Shown: piece by piece, positions 49,001 to 60,801 of the stretch | How positions within the stretch are numbered: position 1 is the first letter of the stretch | How the letters are laid out: each line of letters starts with the position of its first letter | Assembly (NCBI GenBank): GCA_902729315.2 | Contig: LR746272.1 | Span: 6,325,827-6,389,826, forward strand | DNA from: Spirodela intermedia | Lineage: Eukaryota; Streptophyta; Magnoliopsida; Alismatales; Araceae | Direction: 5' to 3' | Length of the DNA: 64,000 bases | Position numbers and translations under genes: made by a program | Notes under the pieces: generated by a model | The model's input: only the letters and a program-made list of their open reading frames with translations | Databases searched by the model: none | Told to the model about the DNA's origin: nothing

Positions 49001-50263
49001 AATTTCCAGGATAAGCACCCTCCATTACCTGATGGCCTAACACCTGCCATTACAGATTTTCTGCTTCAATGTTTCAAAAAGGTTGTAGGAATATTGCTTG
49101 AAAGCTTCTTATAATCGATTTATATTCTTCTTGCTATTTTGGGTCTTATCATATCCTTTTTCTTGCTATTCTTTACTCAAAGTTTCTCCTTGATTATATG
49201 TCATAAATACAATCACAGTGATGAGTTTGTTGTTCCTTTTGTTCTCCCAACTCGTATAGTCTACCTGCCCATTTTACTAAATTAACTTTGAGATGCATCT
49301 GTAGGATGCTATGCAGAGACCAGATGCAAAGACATTATTGTCTCACCCCTGGATTCAGAACACTAGGCGTGCTTTTCAGTCCTCACTCCGGAAAAGCGGA
49401 AGAGTAAGGTGGAAATCTATCCCTTGGTTCTTATGGCTCCTGTAGTAGTTCACTAGGATCCATGTGCTTTCTTTACTCTATCCTTGTGACTATTTCTTTA
49501 CCAGATATGCTCTTTGATACGTATGCAATCTCTATGTAGTGAGAAATTTGTGATGATAAGGTTGCGTTTCTGGTTTATAAATCTAGTAAAGTTTGTGTAC
49601 GGCTTGTATTACCCTCCTCAGTCCTTGCTTTGTTATCTTACCTTGTTAGTGATAGAATGGTAGTGATGGCAGTTCATCAATTTCATAATCACAACTACCT
49701 TAATTTTCATTGTTCTAATTTATAGTTGGATATATGGGTCCAATACAGGCGCAAGCTATCTATACAAAGCTACATGGATCTCCTTGGACCATTCTATGTC
49801 CATAATTTGTATTGAATTCGATAGATAATGCGTCATAATGATGATGAATTAAAGTAATTTCATTTGTCCTTGTTGAAGAACCATCAAAGACAAAGTCTAG
49901 GACATGTGGCCACATCAGTTTTTTGGTTTCAAATGGTTTTCATGCGTGAGCATGTCAAATCTCTAATGTTGAAAAGCAACAGTCACATTATATTCCATTA
50001 CAAGTTGTAAACACCATATAGAGCATTATGATCTATAACATTCATGAGAAAAATTGTCATCATTGTAGTGTCAAAGGTCTAGTCTGTGTATGGAAGCTGC
50101 TGGTTTCGTTATCACGAATGGATGAATAAGAAGTGGTGGTTATCATACTCATGAATGGCTGAACGCGATCTCATGCTTGAGTGAATGGTTCTTACTTGAT
50201 GAATAAGAAGTGTATGGAATCCTTTGATGTGAGGCATTTAGGTGACATTGATGTGTACATATA

Positions 50264-50311
<48 letters not shown>

Positions 50312-53300
50312 CTCATACTAGACAATAATCAATTAGGTTTTGACGAAAAATCTTTGTATGGAGGGAGAAAGGTGGAAAACCGAGAAAACCTCAGTGTTCT
50401 TCGGGAGTTGGAAAAACAACTTAGAGTTGGAAAAAATCAAATCTTTGATGACTCTCTCGTACATGATTGAGTTGCGAATCTTCGGGATAGGAATCCTACA
50501 TCAGAACTGAGTTCCTTCTAGATAAAGAACCTCTTTCTAGTTGCTCTGAAACAATTGGGAGATTCTCTGGAAGAAATGCATGGTTCTGCTTCTGACAATA
50601 AGATGCTATTGGGTGTTGGTCCTGCCTAAGTGGTTCAGTCCATACGTTCTAAGAATAAATATTTGAATTTCAATCTCATCATTCTCATAATTATCATACC
50701 AAGTTCCCTCAATCCAATCATTTTTTCGAGAAATTTGAGACATCTTACTTTGATATTATGAAGAAGAACCTTCAAATGGAGGGAGAAAAGCGGAACACTT
50801 GGAAGACCCTAGGTGTTGGCGTAGAGAATATAAGAGAATAGATGGAGGCCCAAAAATCCCAAGGCCAAATGGTGGAGGTAATCTCTATATATTATCCTCA
50901 CGATTCATTCTAAAGGGTAATGCTATATGTATAGATTCCACAGTACATGTTTAGTGGACCCATAGTAGATTGGGGACTTAATAGGTTAGCGAGTCCAAAC
51001 AAGATATAAGATTAAATGGCCACAACTAACACTAATACAAAGAAGCGAAGAAACGATAATTTGTAAGGGTTGGATAATCAAATATATGGTAAAAAATGTT
51101 AACTATGCAGCTGGTGGTGGATTCTTGCCTCCATTGCCTTGTTTATCTTAATAAGGTTTGTGACTATTGTTTAAACCGTCAAGTAGGCCACAAGGTTGCC
51201 AAGCTGCTATTTTCAAGTTAGATAGCCAAGCGACACTGTCATGATCACATTCTATTGTGCATTTGACAAGTGAAGGGTGGGCGCACTGATTCAGCTTTCT
51301 TGTTGATTGTGTTGGATGCTTCACTTTTGGTTGAAAGATCCTGCATTTGAATCATTGTTAACATAGGTTAGGAACATGTTAGAGAGTTCCACGTATCTCT
51401 CCTTTTCTTCTATGTCACAGCTACTGATGTAATAAAAATATAGAATGTTCATGGTTGCCTTGAATACGTTTCAGATTAGTCTTAGGTAGCTCTCTCCACC
51501 CTTGCAAACTCTTTTTGGGAATGCCATCACTTGGTTTAGTTTTTTGTAATTTGGATTGATCTTGGTCTGTTTTAGGGTTGTTGAGGACTCCGCAGTAACT
51601 GAGGAAAGCATATCCAGGGGAGATCATTCAAGTGAAATACCCTCAGAAGAGAAAATAAGAGATCATTCTTCCCAATTTGAAAGAGTGAGTACCCTTCGTG
51701 CTGAGGAACTTTGTTTCTAACTTCAAATTATGCTTATGGTTACTTAATTAAGAAAATCTAATTCATATGGTCTCATCCATTTTCTCAAGTACTTTTTGAT
51801 GGATGTGATGCTTCAGTAGATGATGCTGACATGTTTCAGTTTCTGTCTGCATTATTTCTCACAGGAAGAGTCAAGGAAAGAGTTATCACCGGGAACTAGT
51901 GAGACGAGTGTATCTGACCAGGATAGAATTTTGGATAAAAACAACATTGAGAAGTCTTGTTCAAGTACGATGAATAATTCAAAAGATGACTTATTTTCTA
52001 ATCAGGATCCAACTCTGGTTTTTCGTGAAATACCATATGAGAGATCTGGTTCCCTGCTGGTATCTTCCTCTGGAGAAACTGATTGTAACCAACCAGATGG
52101 CCCTGCCAATCCATCAAACAGAATTGAACATGAAAAGCTTCTTAGTAATGGAGAGGTGCATTTTGCAGAGTCAAGAAGGAACGATGCTTTTGAAGATGAG
52201 AATGGGAGGCCCAGTCTTGGTGAAATTAATATATTTGCCTTTGGGCCTGGAGTCCAAGATGTGCATACTCAAAAGGTCAAACCTTTTCTTTTTTTTATTC
52301 GTCAAATATTTCCTGCCAACTTGTAAGTGATTTTTATAAGTTTCTTTTCCTTATTACTAGAGTATTTTATTTCAATTTATTATTTAAAACTTTTATTTTA
52401 TTTTTATATTGGTCAAATGTGCTTTAGTACTGAGTTGAAGAAGATAAAACTGTGTTACGTGACTGAACCAATACAAGTTTCAAATCCCTGTTACCTGCAG
52501 GTTGAGTATTGGAAAACTTTAAGTCTTTTATAGAGAATTTATTATTTCATGAAATTCTTGACAAAAGTGTATACGAGTCAAATCGACAGAGTTGTTCTGA
52601 TTGACCCTAATTCCCATTGGAGATGGTAGTATCTGGAATACCAAGTTTACCTTTGTGGGTCTCACCATCTCCAGTCTCAGATGCAACATTCAGATCACTG
52701 GGTTTGCTGTGTTTGGAGTATTTCTTGATGTATTAATCTTAACATCATTCTTTCTGTCATTTTTTTTGTTGACCATTCAATGTGATGAATTTTATTTGGT
52801 AGTTGGCTTATCTGTGGGATCATATTTTTGCTAATTAGAACGAGATATTTTCTCACAGGAGGCTCTCATTTGCGATCTTAAGGGAAAGCTATGCCTGCTG
52901 AATGCTTTCATGTTTCTTTGGTTTAAGTTCTGTTTCAGTAATTTTCATGTAGCGTAGACAGCTTTGTTTCTGTAACACGCTTTCTCCAAATGTTATCTCA
53001 TAACTTTTTTGTATCTACTTTGCAGGTTACAAAGCCTTTAGTTGTTTCTGGGAGCAATGAGCTCAGTCGGTTCAGTGATACACCGGGAGATGCTTCCCTG
53101 GATGATTTATTTCAGCCCTTAGAGAGAGTGCATGAAGACCAAGCTGCTGAAGCTTCAATCTCTACCTCATCATTACATCCAGGCCAAGGTAACTTGCCCA
53201 TTGCAGAGGGTAAGCACGACTTGGCATCGACCCTGAAGGCTAGAATAGCTCAGAAAAAAATGGAAACTGAAACAGGACATAGAAATGGTGGAGAGCTCCT

Positions 53301-56300
53301 ACAACTAATGATGGGGGCTTTGAGAGAAGATGTGATTGATTTGGACAGCTCGGTGAGAGTTTTTACTGCCTCGTTGCATGTCTGAAAATTACACTATTTT
53401 GTGTGGGAAGTGGATTTGAACCGTTTCAAACATCATTTCTTTCATTTGTCATAGCCGCTGGTGCTGAATTATAGCTTTGAAGCTGTCCTGTTTTCCTGCT
53501 ATGACTGAATAAAAATATAGTCGTGTTCCTGTTTTCCTGTTTCAAACATCAATTCTTTCATTTGTCCAATGCTGGTCATATACTACAGTCGCGTTCTAGT
53601 TGCCTGGGCTCGAATAAAATCATGTAAAAATGGGTAATTGGCGCTGAAATATCCTAAGAGGACTCTACCTCTTTGAACATCTTAAAATTCAAAACCGGAG
53701 GATACAATCTTAGAACAAGATTGCTTCTTCTTTTTCTCTTTTTTGGATACACCTTTTAAAACACTTATTAACATTTTGCATTAACCAGATCTGGGACTGG
53801 ATTGGGCCCAACTTCTTGAAACTTTGCAGAATTACTGCTCCATAGTGTATTTTGGTACGAAGTTGCATTCCATCTTAAGTTTTTTAGAACAAAAGGTGAC
53901 AGTTGTTACAGCTGGAGCTGTAATGTTGTGCTCTTTAATGAACATTCATAAAAATGAGGGGTCCAAGTTAACAAGATATGAAGCAGTTACCATTTATGAA
54001 GGCTGTCTGTAAGAGATGATTCTTAATCAGGCATTTACCAACACCAACGTGGGGAAAAGACTTGTTGGTCAATTGACGAGAAGAGAAAAACAAACAGAGC
54101 TGCTATTGTTCTGTTTTGATGTTGGATAACTCATATTTTCATCGCTGATAGAGTGAGATTTATATGGTTAACTGATACAGATATTTGTTGGCCTTCGTGG
54201 CATAGAATATAGAGAAGAGAAAGGATTTTAACCGGCATATTTTGTGTCTTATTGGCAGGTCTTTGAAGATAACTTGCCTGGAAACAACCTTTTTCCATTA
54301 CAGGTACTGGTTTTGATGTTAAAAATTTTCCTATTTTTTCTGTCGAAGGATATGATGTATTTCAAATAATGTTTCTTTCGTCTGCTTCACGATATTTTTG
54401 GCTAATTACAAACTCTCAAATCGATTTGAATAGTTTGTAGCATGATTGACGTGTTACTCTTGAGAGCCATACTAAATCTTCATGTTCTGTTTCACCTTCT
54501 CAGGCAGTAGAATTCAGCAAAATTGTTGGATTATTGAAGCCTGAGGAACCTGAAGATGTAATTGTATCATCTTGCCAGAAGCTTATTTCGATTATTCATC
54601 AACGCCCAGAGCAAAAACAAATTTTCCTCTCCCAGCATGGTTTTCTGCCATTAATGGAATTGCTTGAAGTCCCCAAGAGCCGGGTATGCACGATCACTTA
54701 TATTGTTTTACGGGATGGATTATTCAATACCCAGTCTTTTTATATCCATATCTATTACTTGCATTTGGCTGAACACAAATGCCATTTGTAATGCCATTTT
54801 TATTTGACGCGCCCAAACATTTTCAGTTTGACATTATATTTATTTTTTCCCGATCTCCAGGTTATTTGTTATGTCCTCCAAATTATCAATCAAATTATCA
54901 AGGACAATGTTAGTTTTCAAGAAAATGCGTGTCTCATTGGTCTTGTAAGTATCAATAATAATTTTTGGACAACTAATGATTCCAAAGGCGTCTATTTTTA
55001 GCAATTTCTTCACACTTTAATAACCATTTCTTTAATGACTTTTGATTTTAATTAGATTCCAGTTGTAATGGGCTTTGCAATGCCGGATCATCCACGTGAT
55101 GTTCGTATGCAGGCTGCATTTTTCTTTCAGCAACTGTGTCAATCAAGGTTCGGGGAACATAAAGTGTGAATGTTTTTTACGGCAGTCCTAGCATGTTTTG
55201 AAAATAATCTTGTATCTGCTTGTGGTTTAGCTCATTGACTCTGCAGATGTTCATCGCTTGTCGGGGAATACCTATCCTGGTGGGGTTTCTAGAGGCTGAT
55301 TATGCCAAGTATAGGTTTGTATTTGTGCCTGACTTGGACATCTGTTATCATATGTAACTGTTATCCTTTTGGCTTGCTAAAGTTCGTGTGAACTGAGGTC
55401 TTTATGTGCAGGGAAATGGTTCATCTCGCTATTGATGGAATGTGGCAAGTCTTTAAGTTGCAGCACTCGATACCAAGAAATGACTTCTGTCATATTGCTG
55501 CAAAGAATGGCATACTGATTAGGCTTGTGAACACACTTCACAGTCTAAACGAGGCAACTCGACTGGCCTATGTGTCTGGATGTGGATCCCTCCCGACAAG
55601 TGGTTCAACTCAAACGTCAGAAATCGATCGAGTAGGTATAAAAAGTTTCGTGGAAGAGTCTGAGAAACGTCCAAGCCATGTTACACTAGAGAACTCACTG
55701 TCAGCTAAGTTCTCTGAGACATCACCCATGGAAAATGTTGCACATACGACAAATAGAATTTCCATGGCAGGTGTCAAGGACTGGGAACATTCTGATTTGC
55801 GCAAGCCTGACTCTTCTAGAGTAGAAGTCGATGGAGTGAGGCAGCAACGGGGTTCGTACTCTGTGAATAGAAGTTCAATTGATAAGGCACCAAAACTGAT
55901 AGAACTTGCACCAAATGGACATAGCACTGGTATCAATGTATCTGGGTCTCAACAAGACACTGTAAGACCGCTTTTGAGCCTATTAGAGAAGGAGCCTCCT
56001 TCTCGACATGTTTCTGGGCAGCTTGAGTATGTACGCCATATTTCTGGACTGGAAAGGCATGAAAGCATTTTGCCGCTACTCCATGGATCCGTAGAAAAGA
56101 AAACAAATGGTGAACTTGATTTTCTAATAGCAGAATTTGCTGGTGAGTTTTTCTAAGCGTCTGATTGAACTTCTTTTTCCTAAGGCAGTATCATTGCCGA
56201 CTTTTTTCCTGTGTGGTCGTGGAAACATTGAATATTTTCTTAAATCTTGTCTTTTTCTGCATCAGTTTTATGAAGGATGTATATAAATTTGCCATAGAGA

Positions 56301-59300
56301 TGTATAAGCATCCTTGGGGCGATTGGGCATTGAACAGAAGTTATAACAATATTTACGGTTGTTGACAGCAGATTTATGGTTTTACAATTCCGAAAAATCT
56401 TCTGTCGAATGGGACCAATGTCTGTGTTTGTGATTTTCTTTTTTTTTCGTAGAAATGTGAAGTCTGCTGGGACACTGGGTGAAAATTTAATATTTTAATG
56501 ATTTTTTCTACATATGTTTTATAATGAATATTTATAATTTTTGTGTAGTATTTAGAAACCTTCTTTGTAAATTTCCATTTTTGGACAAGGAAGAAAAAGT
56601 TGTGGTCTTTAACTATGGACGTTTAAGTTAACTTCCTATTGTCAGGCTATTTCCCAAAATGTTTAATATGATGTACAATGGTTACATTGGATTCGGGATG
56701 ATGGGTTTATATTTGCTTATCACCTTCTTCTGTTGAAATCAAAACATGGCAAGTGTTCATAGAAGAATATTTATGAGAGGCTTTGAGGTAATCTGAGTGT
56801 TCAACGATCATTTCTTATATTTTTTTCTGACAAATAAGCTTATATTCCTTTTCTCGCATCCTCTGCATTCTGTGATTAAATCAGTTGATAATGCTCAAAG
56901 AAACTTCTATTACGTCTTCCGTATGTCAGTTCATTATGTGTTAACGAAACGTCATTCATTTCGTATTATGTGGTCCTCAGATTTTTCTTATGTTGTTACA
57001 GAGGTCTCAAGACGTGGACGGGAAAGTGCAAGTCAAGATGGCATACAGAAGATGCCAAATAGAACACCAAATGTAAAGATTCCCACATATAGTGTTGGGT
57101 TGGCGACAATCAATGATGGAGTAGCTTCCTCTTCTGGAGTTGCATCCCAGACAGCATCAGGTGTTCTATCAGGATCTGGCGTTTTAAATGCAAGGCCGGG
57201 AAGTGCAACATCCTCGGGATTACTTACGCAGATGGTGTCATCGTCCAGTGCTGATGTGGCAAGGGAATATCTTGAAAAAGTAGCAGATCTTCTGCTTGAA
57301 TTCTCCCAAGCAGATACTGCAGTAAAGGCATTTATGTGCAGCCAAAGTTTGCTTGCTCGTCTCTTCCAGATGTTCAATAAGATAGAGCCTCCTATTCTTT
57401 TGAAGGTTTGCATGTCTTCTCCTCATGAATATTCATGGGCTATCTTATGCGTTTTCTAACCCCGTTTTCTTCATCTCTAAATGCAGATATTGAAGTGTAT
57501 CAATTTTTTGTCAGCTGATCCAAACTGTTTAGAGAGTCTTCAACGTGCAGATGCCATCAAGCATTTAATCCCAAATCTAGAACTTCATGATTGTCCTCTT
57601 GTCTTCCAAGTTCATAACGAAGTGAGTTTTCTTCCTTTAGGATCTTCGTTGGCCACTCAACTTGCCGTCTTTCGAAGTACTGATTATTTTGCTTTTTGTG
57701 GCGTATAGATAAACCTACTGTGAATGCGTTTTCCTGTTGCTTCTTTATTGAGTTCATTGCCTACAATTGCTCGACAGAACTGAAGCATTATTCGATCCCT
57801 TTCATTAAGTTATTTACAAACATAGTTTCCATGTACCTTTCACCAATCAGCCCATTTCTCGTGGCTGGGAGATACGACGTCCCCATGATATTTTTGTGGC
57901 CTAGGTTTAGCCTAGATTTGCTGTGGGAGAGACCCGGTTTTCCACCTTTAACTTGTCCAATCACGCATACTTTCTGACATTATATTCTTGGTAAGTCTGG
58001 AAATGGTCTCCATGTTTCTGACAGCTGCTCAATTTTTTTGAGTTCCAAGAATCAATGTCTACATTTTTTTTGATATCTTATCTATGTCATCCTCTGTATA
58101 TCTGCATGGTTGCCTAGGAGAAAAAATATTGTGCCAATCTGATCCATCTGGTTTGGATACTGCAAGCCGTGTCACATCTTCTAAGGATATGTCATGTGAT
58201 TTACTCTATCATGCTGTGGAAATTGCAGAACGAAGGTATCATGATACAGAGGAGAATTTTGTTCTTGTTTTTTCTGTCGAATGACTGCAGAAGTTGTTGA
58301 TGTAAAGATTTCAGTGCACAGTAGGAAAAAGGTGTTTCTCTCCAGTTTTTCGTGTTTTCAGAATTCATTAGGGTTCTGGTGCCCACATAAGCTGTAAACC
58401 ACTGGTTGTTCACATAATTTCAGGGATTTGCCGAAATAATTATTATCTCAATTATGGCACAATGCAGATAAAGCGTGGTTTAATGCCTCGCCACGACACG
58501 TCTCTCGCCGTATGAGTTGCATCAGCTTTTTATTCTGATTTCTGACATACATTAAGGTCAACTGAGCTGCACGAACTATTGCAAAAAATTCTCATTACTG
58601 TAGGAGGGTAGATTTGTCAAGTGGCAGAATCTGACCGTTTCGGAGGTCTCGTTTCCCAACCTTTATCTTGAGGGTAGCCTGATAGTACTTCTCCAACCGC
58701 ATCTTCTTCTATTTTTTGATTAAATGGTTGCCGGGTTATGCGATTGATTTGTCAATAAATGTTCTTTACCCCCTATTTGTCATCCTTTCCTATGAAAACT
58801 GCCATCATGTTTTTCAGCGCACTTTAGTCAACGATGAACGGGAAGTTCTGTTCAGAGCTCTGTGACAGATTTCGTCATTTTTTCTATATGTGAAGGTCCT
58901 CCATGCACTGTTCAACCTTTGCAAGATAAACAAGCGGAGGCAGGAGCAAGCCGCCGAGAATGGAATTATTCCGCATCTGTTGAACTTCATCATGTCGGGT
59001 TCACCGTTGCGGCAGTTTGCGCTGCCTCTGTTGTGCGACATGGCCCATGCGTCTCGTAACTCAAGGGAGCAGCTGCGGGCCCACGGGGGGCTCGAGATAT
59101 ATCTGACCCTCCTGGAGGATGAAGTGTGGGCAGTGACGGCGTTGGACTCTCTCGCAGTGTGCTTAGCGCACGACAATGATCATCGGAAAGTGGAGCAGGC
59201 GCTGCTGAAGAAGGAAGCCATCCAGAAGCTGGTTAAATTCTTCCAGACCTGCCCAGAGCAGTTTTTCGTCAACATACTGGAACCATTCTTGAAGATCATT

Positions 59301-60023
59301 ACGTATGCTCCCACCCCTCTTGGGCTTCCTGCCTTCTTCTTCTCTCTCTCTCTCCTGCTTCGCTCTCTCTCTCTCTCTCTCTTTTGATTCGGTCTGATGC
59401 CCGTGGTGTGCTCCTACGTGCAGGAAATCGTCCCGAATAAACACAACTCTGGCGGTCAACGGCTTGACGACGCTGCTCATCGCCAGGCTTGATCACCAAG
59501 ATGCTATCGCCCGCCTGAACCTACTCAAGCTGATCAAGGTAACTGGGCTGTTCAATTCTTCACATCAGCAATACCCGTCTCTTGGAAATACCTGCATCTA
59601 AGATTTCAATTTTATATCATCTTAAGCTTACTAAAAAGAGAAAGGTGGGCCCATTCAACATCTTGACTTCTATGACAGCACCCATCAGCATGATTTTATT
59701 ATATCGCTTCTATAGTTTCATGATCATCCCAGCCGTCAATGGCCATTTCCATATTCGAAAAAAAGAAGAAAAATATGGCTGAAAAGCACCCCCTGCCATT
59801 TTTGCTTTTCTGGGTGTTGACGGTCTTCTTGCCCTGCCCCTGCTAGGCCATCTACGAGCACCATCCCCGGCCAAAGCAGCTCATAGTGGAGAACGACCTG
59901 CCTCAGAAGCTCCAGAGCCTGATTGAGGAGCGCAGGGACGGGCAGCGCTCCGGAGGCCAAGTGCTGGTCAAGCAGATGGCCACTGCACTGCTTAAAGCGC
60001 TTCACATCAACACGGTTTTGTAA
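37043..60023 (+). CDS. MAP3KE1: MAP3K epsilon protein kinase (STE11-like kinase plus ARM-repeat tail), complete
   Basis: Twenty-four exons: 37043-37105, 37224-37358, 39622-39642, 40558-40631, 40726-40816, 40890-40973, 43026-43127, 46354-46485, 49010-49081, 49305-49408, 51576-51684, 51865-52275, 53026-53352, 54259-54303, 54504-54683, 54861-54944, 55056-55147, 55231-55314, 55412-56142, 57002-57405, 57487-57621, 58896-59302, 59424-59538, 59847-60023. Phases close, giving 1392 residues (Arabidopsis MAP3KE1 about 1370). The N-terminal kinase has GKGAYGRV (28-35), AIKQ (Lys 50), HRDIKGAN (Asp 145), DFG (163-165) and GTPYWMAPE (Glu 190). A variable acidic linker follows (exons 10-13), then ARM-type repeats to the end ALHINTVL. 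Known role: a Cdc7-like MAP3K in cytokinesis, pollen and plasma-membrane development. Highest-risk points are the 21-nt exon 3 and the exon 10 donor gtggaa. Confidence 0.93.
39622..39642 (+). other. 21-nt microexon (exon 3) of MAP3K epsilon
   Basis: Flanked by an acceptor catcttag and a donor gtattt, it encodes LEIDLLK. This exactly fills the gap between IIM (exon 2) and NLNHKN (exon 4). Family members read QEIDLLK at this place, in helix C of the kinase, including the conserved Glu that pairs with the ATP-binding Lys. Confidence 0.88.
43128..46353 (+). other. Intron 7 of MAP3K epsilon (3.2 kb)
   Basis: The longest intron of the gene. It contains a cccaatgtgggatct word (about 43873-43887) of the kind common in plant LTR elements and several 60-75 codon frames (for example 44531-44725 plus), but no pol motif, primer site or terminal repeat that I can identify. 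Possibly decayed repeat DNA. Confidence 0.4.
46686..46855 (+). repeat. 30-bp direct repeat pair in MAP3K epsilon intron 8
   Basis: A 30-bp segment beginning ggaataatactgtagcttta occurs at 46686-46715 and 46826-46855 with one mismatch. A shorter pair (gagagatcc[ta]atctt) lies between and before them, which suggests a local duplication or a fragment of a repeat family. Confidence 0.85.
50266..50308. repeat. (TA)n microsatellite in MAP3K epsilon intron 10
   Basis: About 21 uninterrupted TA dinucleotides in the intron 49409-51575. Non-coding and prone to length variation. Confidence 0.95.
53423..53566 (+). repeat. 28-bp direct repeat pair in MAP3K epsilon intron 13
   Basis: Copies at 53423-53450 and 53539-53566 (beginning gtttcaaacatca, ending ctttcatttgtc) differ at one base. 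The spacer also repeats cctgttttcctg words, consistent with a local duplication of about 116 bp. Confidence 0.85.
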
Positions 60024-60801
60024 GGCCTACACCTCCTCCTCGCTGCCCTCCCCTGCCTTCCCCTCCCCTGTAAATCTCTTTCTTGAGGTACTTGTACATA
60101 TGGGGCTTATATGCCTTCTAACTCTGTCCTCATCGTCACCAAGCGAGCGAGGCCGCCTCTGCCTGCTGCCCACTTTCCTCCCAAGGGGGAAAGGAAGATC
60201 CTTCTTCTTTGATTGACACACTTATTGAGTATTATTGAAGCGTCTATTGATTAAGTTCTGCTTGTGAGCTGAAAATCTTTGACCAGAAGCTACAGCGAGA
60301 AGTTCTGCTCCTTGTGAGCACGCTACCGCTCAATCGTCTGCCCACCCAACCCCGGCCAATCCGTGCTGCTCTTGCTGAGGTGTGTGCATGAGAGAGACCA
60401 GCAAAAGAGTGCACTGAGGGGCAATCAATTGGAGTGATAGTGTGAAACTCCTGCCCGGGCCTTTGGGCAGCAATCAAGTGATGCTGTACTGTAGGTCTCT
60501 GCAGAGCTGGAGCCAGAGCAACCCGCCCCCATTGACCTTGTGCTGAGCTCCGTTCTTCTCTCTAGAGTCCAGAGTCCAGAGCCCTCTGCAGGTTTCATGA
60601 GATCAAGGTTGTGTGAATGCACAATCTTCCTCTTGATAGCATGAAATATAGGGTGTACCAAGCTCACCAGTTTCACCTTCAGTTCACAGATGGATTGCTG
60701 CCTCTGGTAGTAGAAGAATTTGAGAGACTGAAGAGTGAGAGACGAAATGGGTCAGTTAGTCAAAGATCTGGGGGTGGGCTAGCTCTGGCCAAAGCTGAAA
60801 T
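60024..60801. other. Convergent intergenic DNA: 3' UTRs of MAP3K epsilon and the CRS1-like gene
   Basis: The two genes end tail to tail 778 bp apart. aataaa-like signals are weak. Short open frames on both strands look like by-products. No additional gene recognised. Confidence 0.6.
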
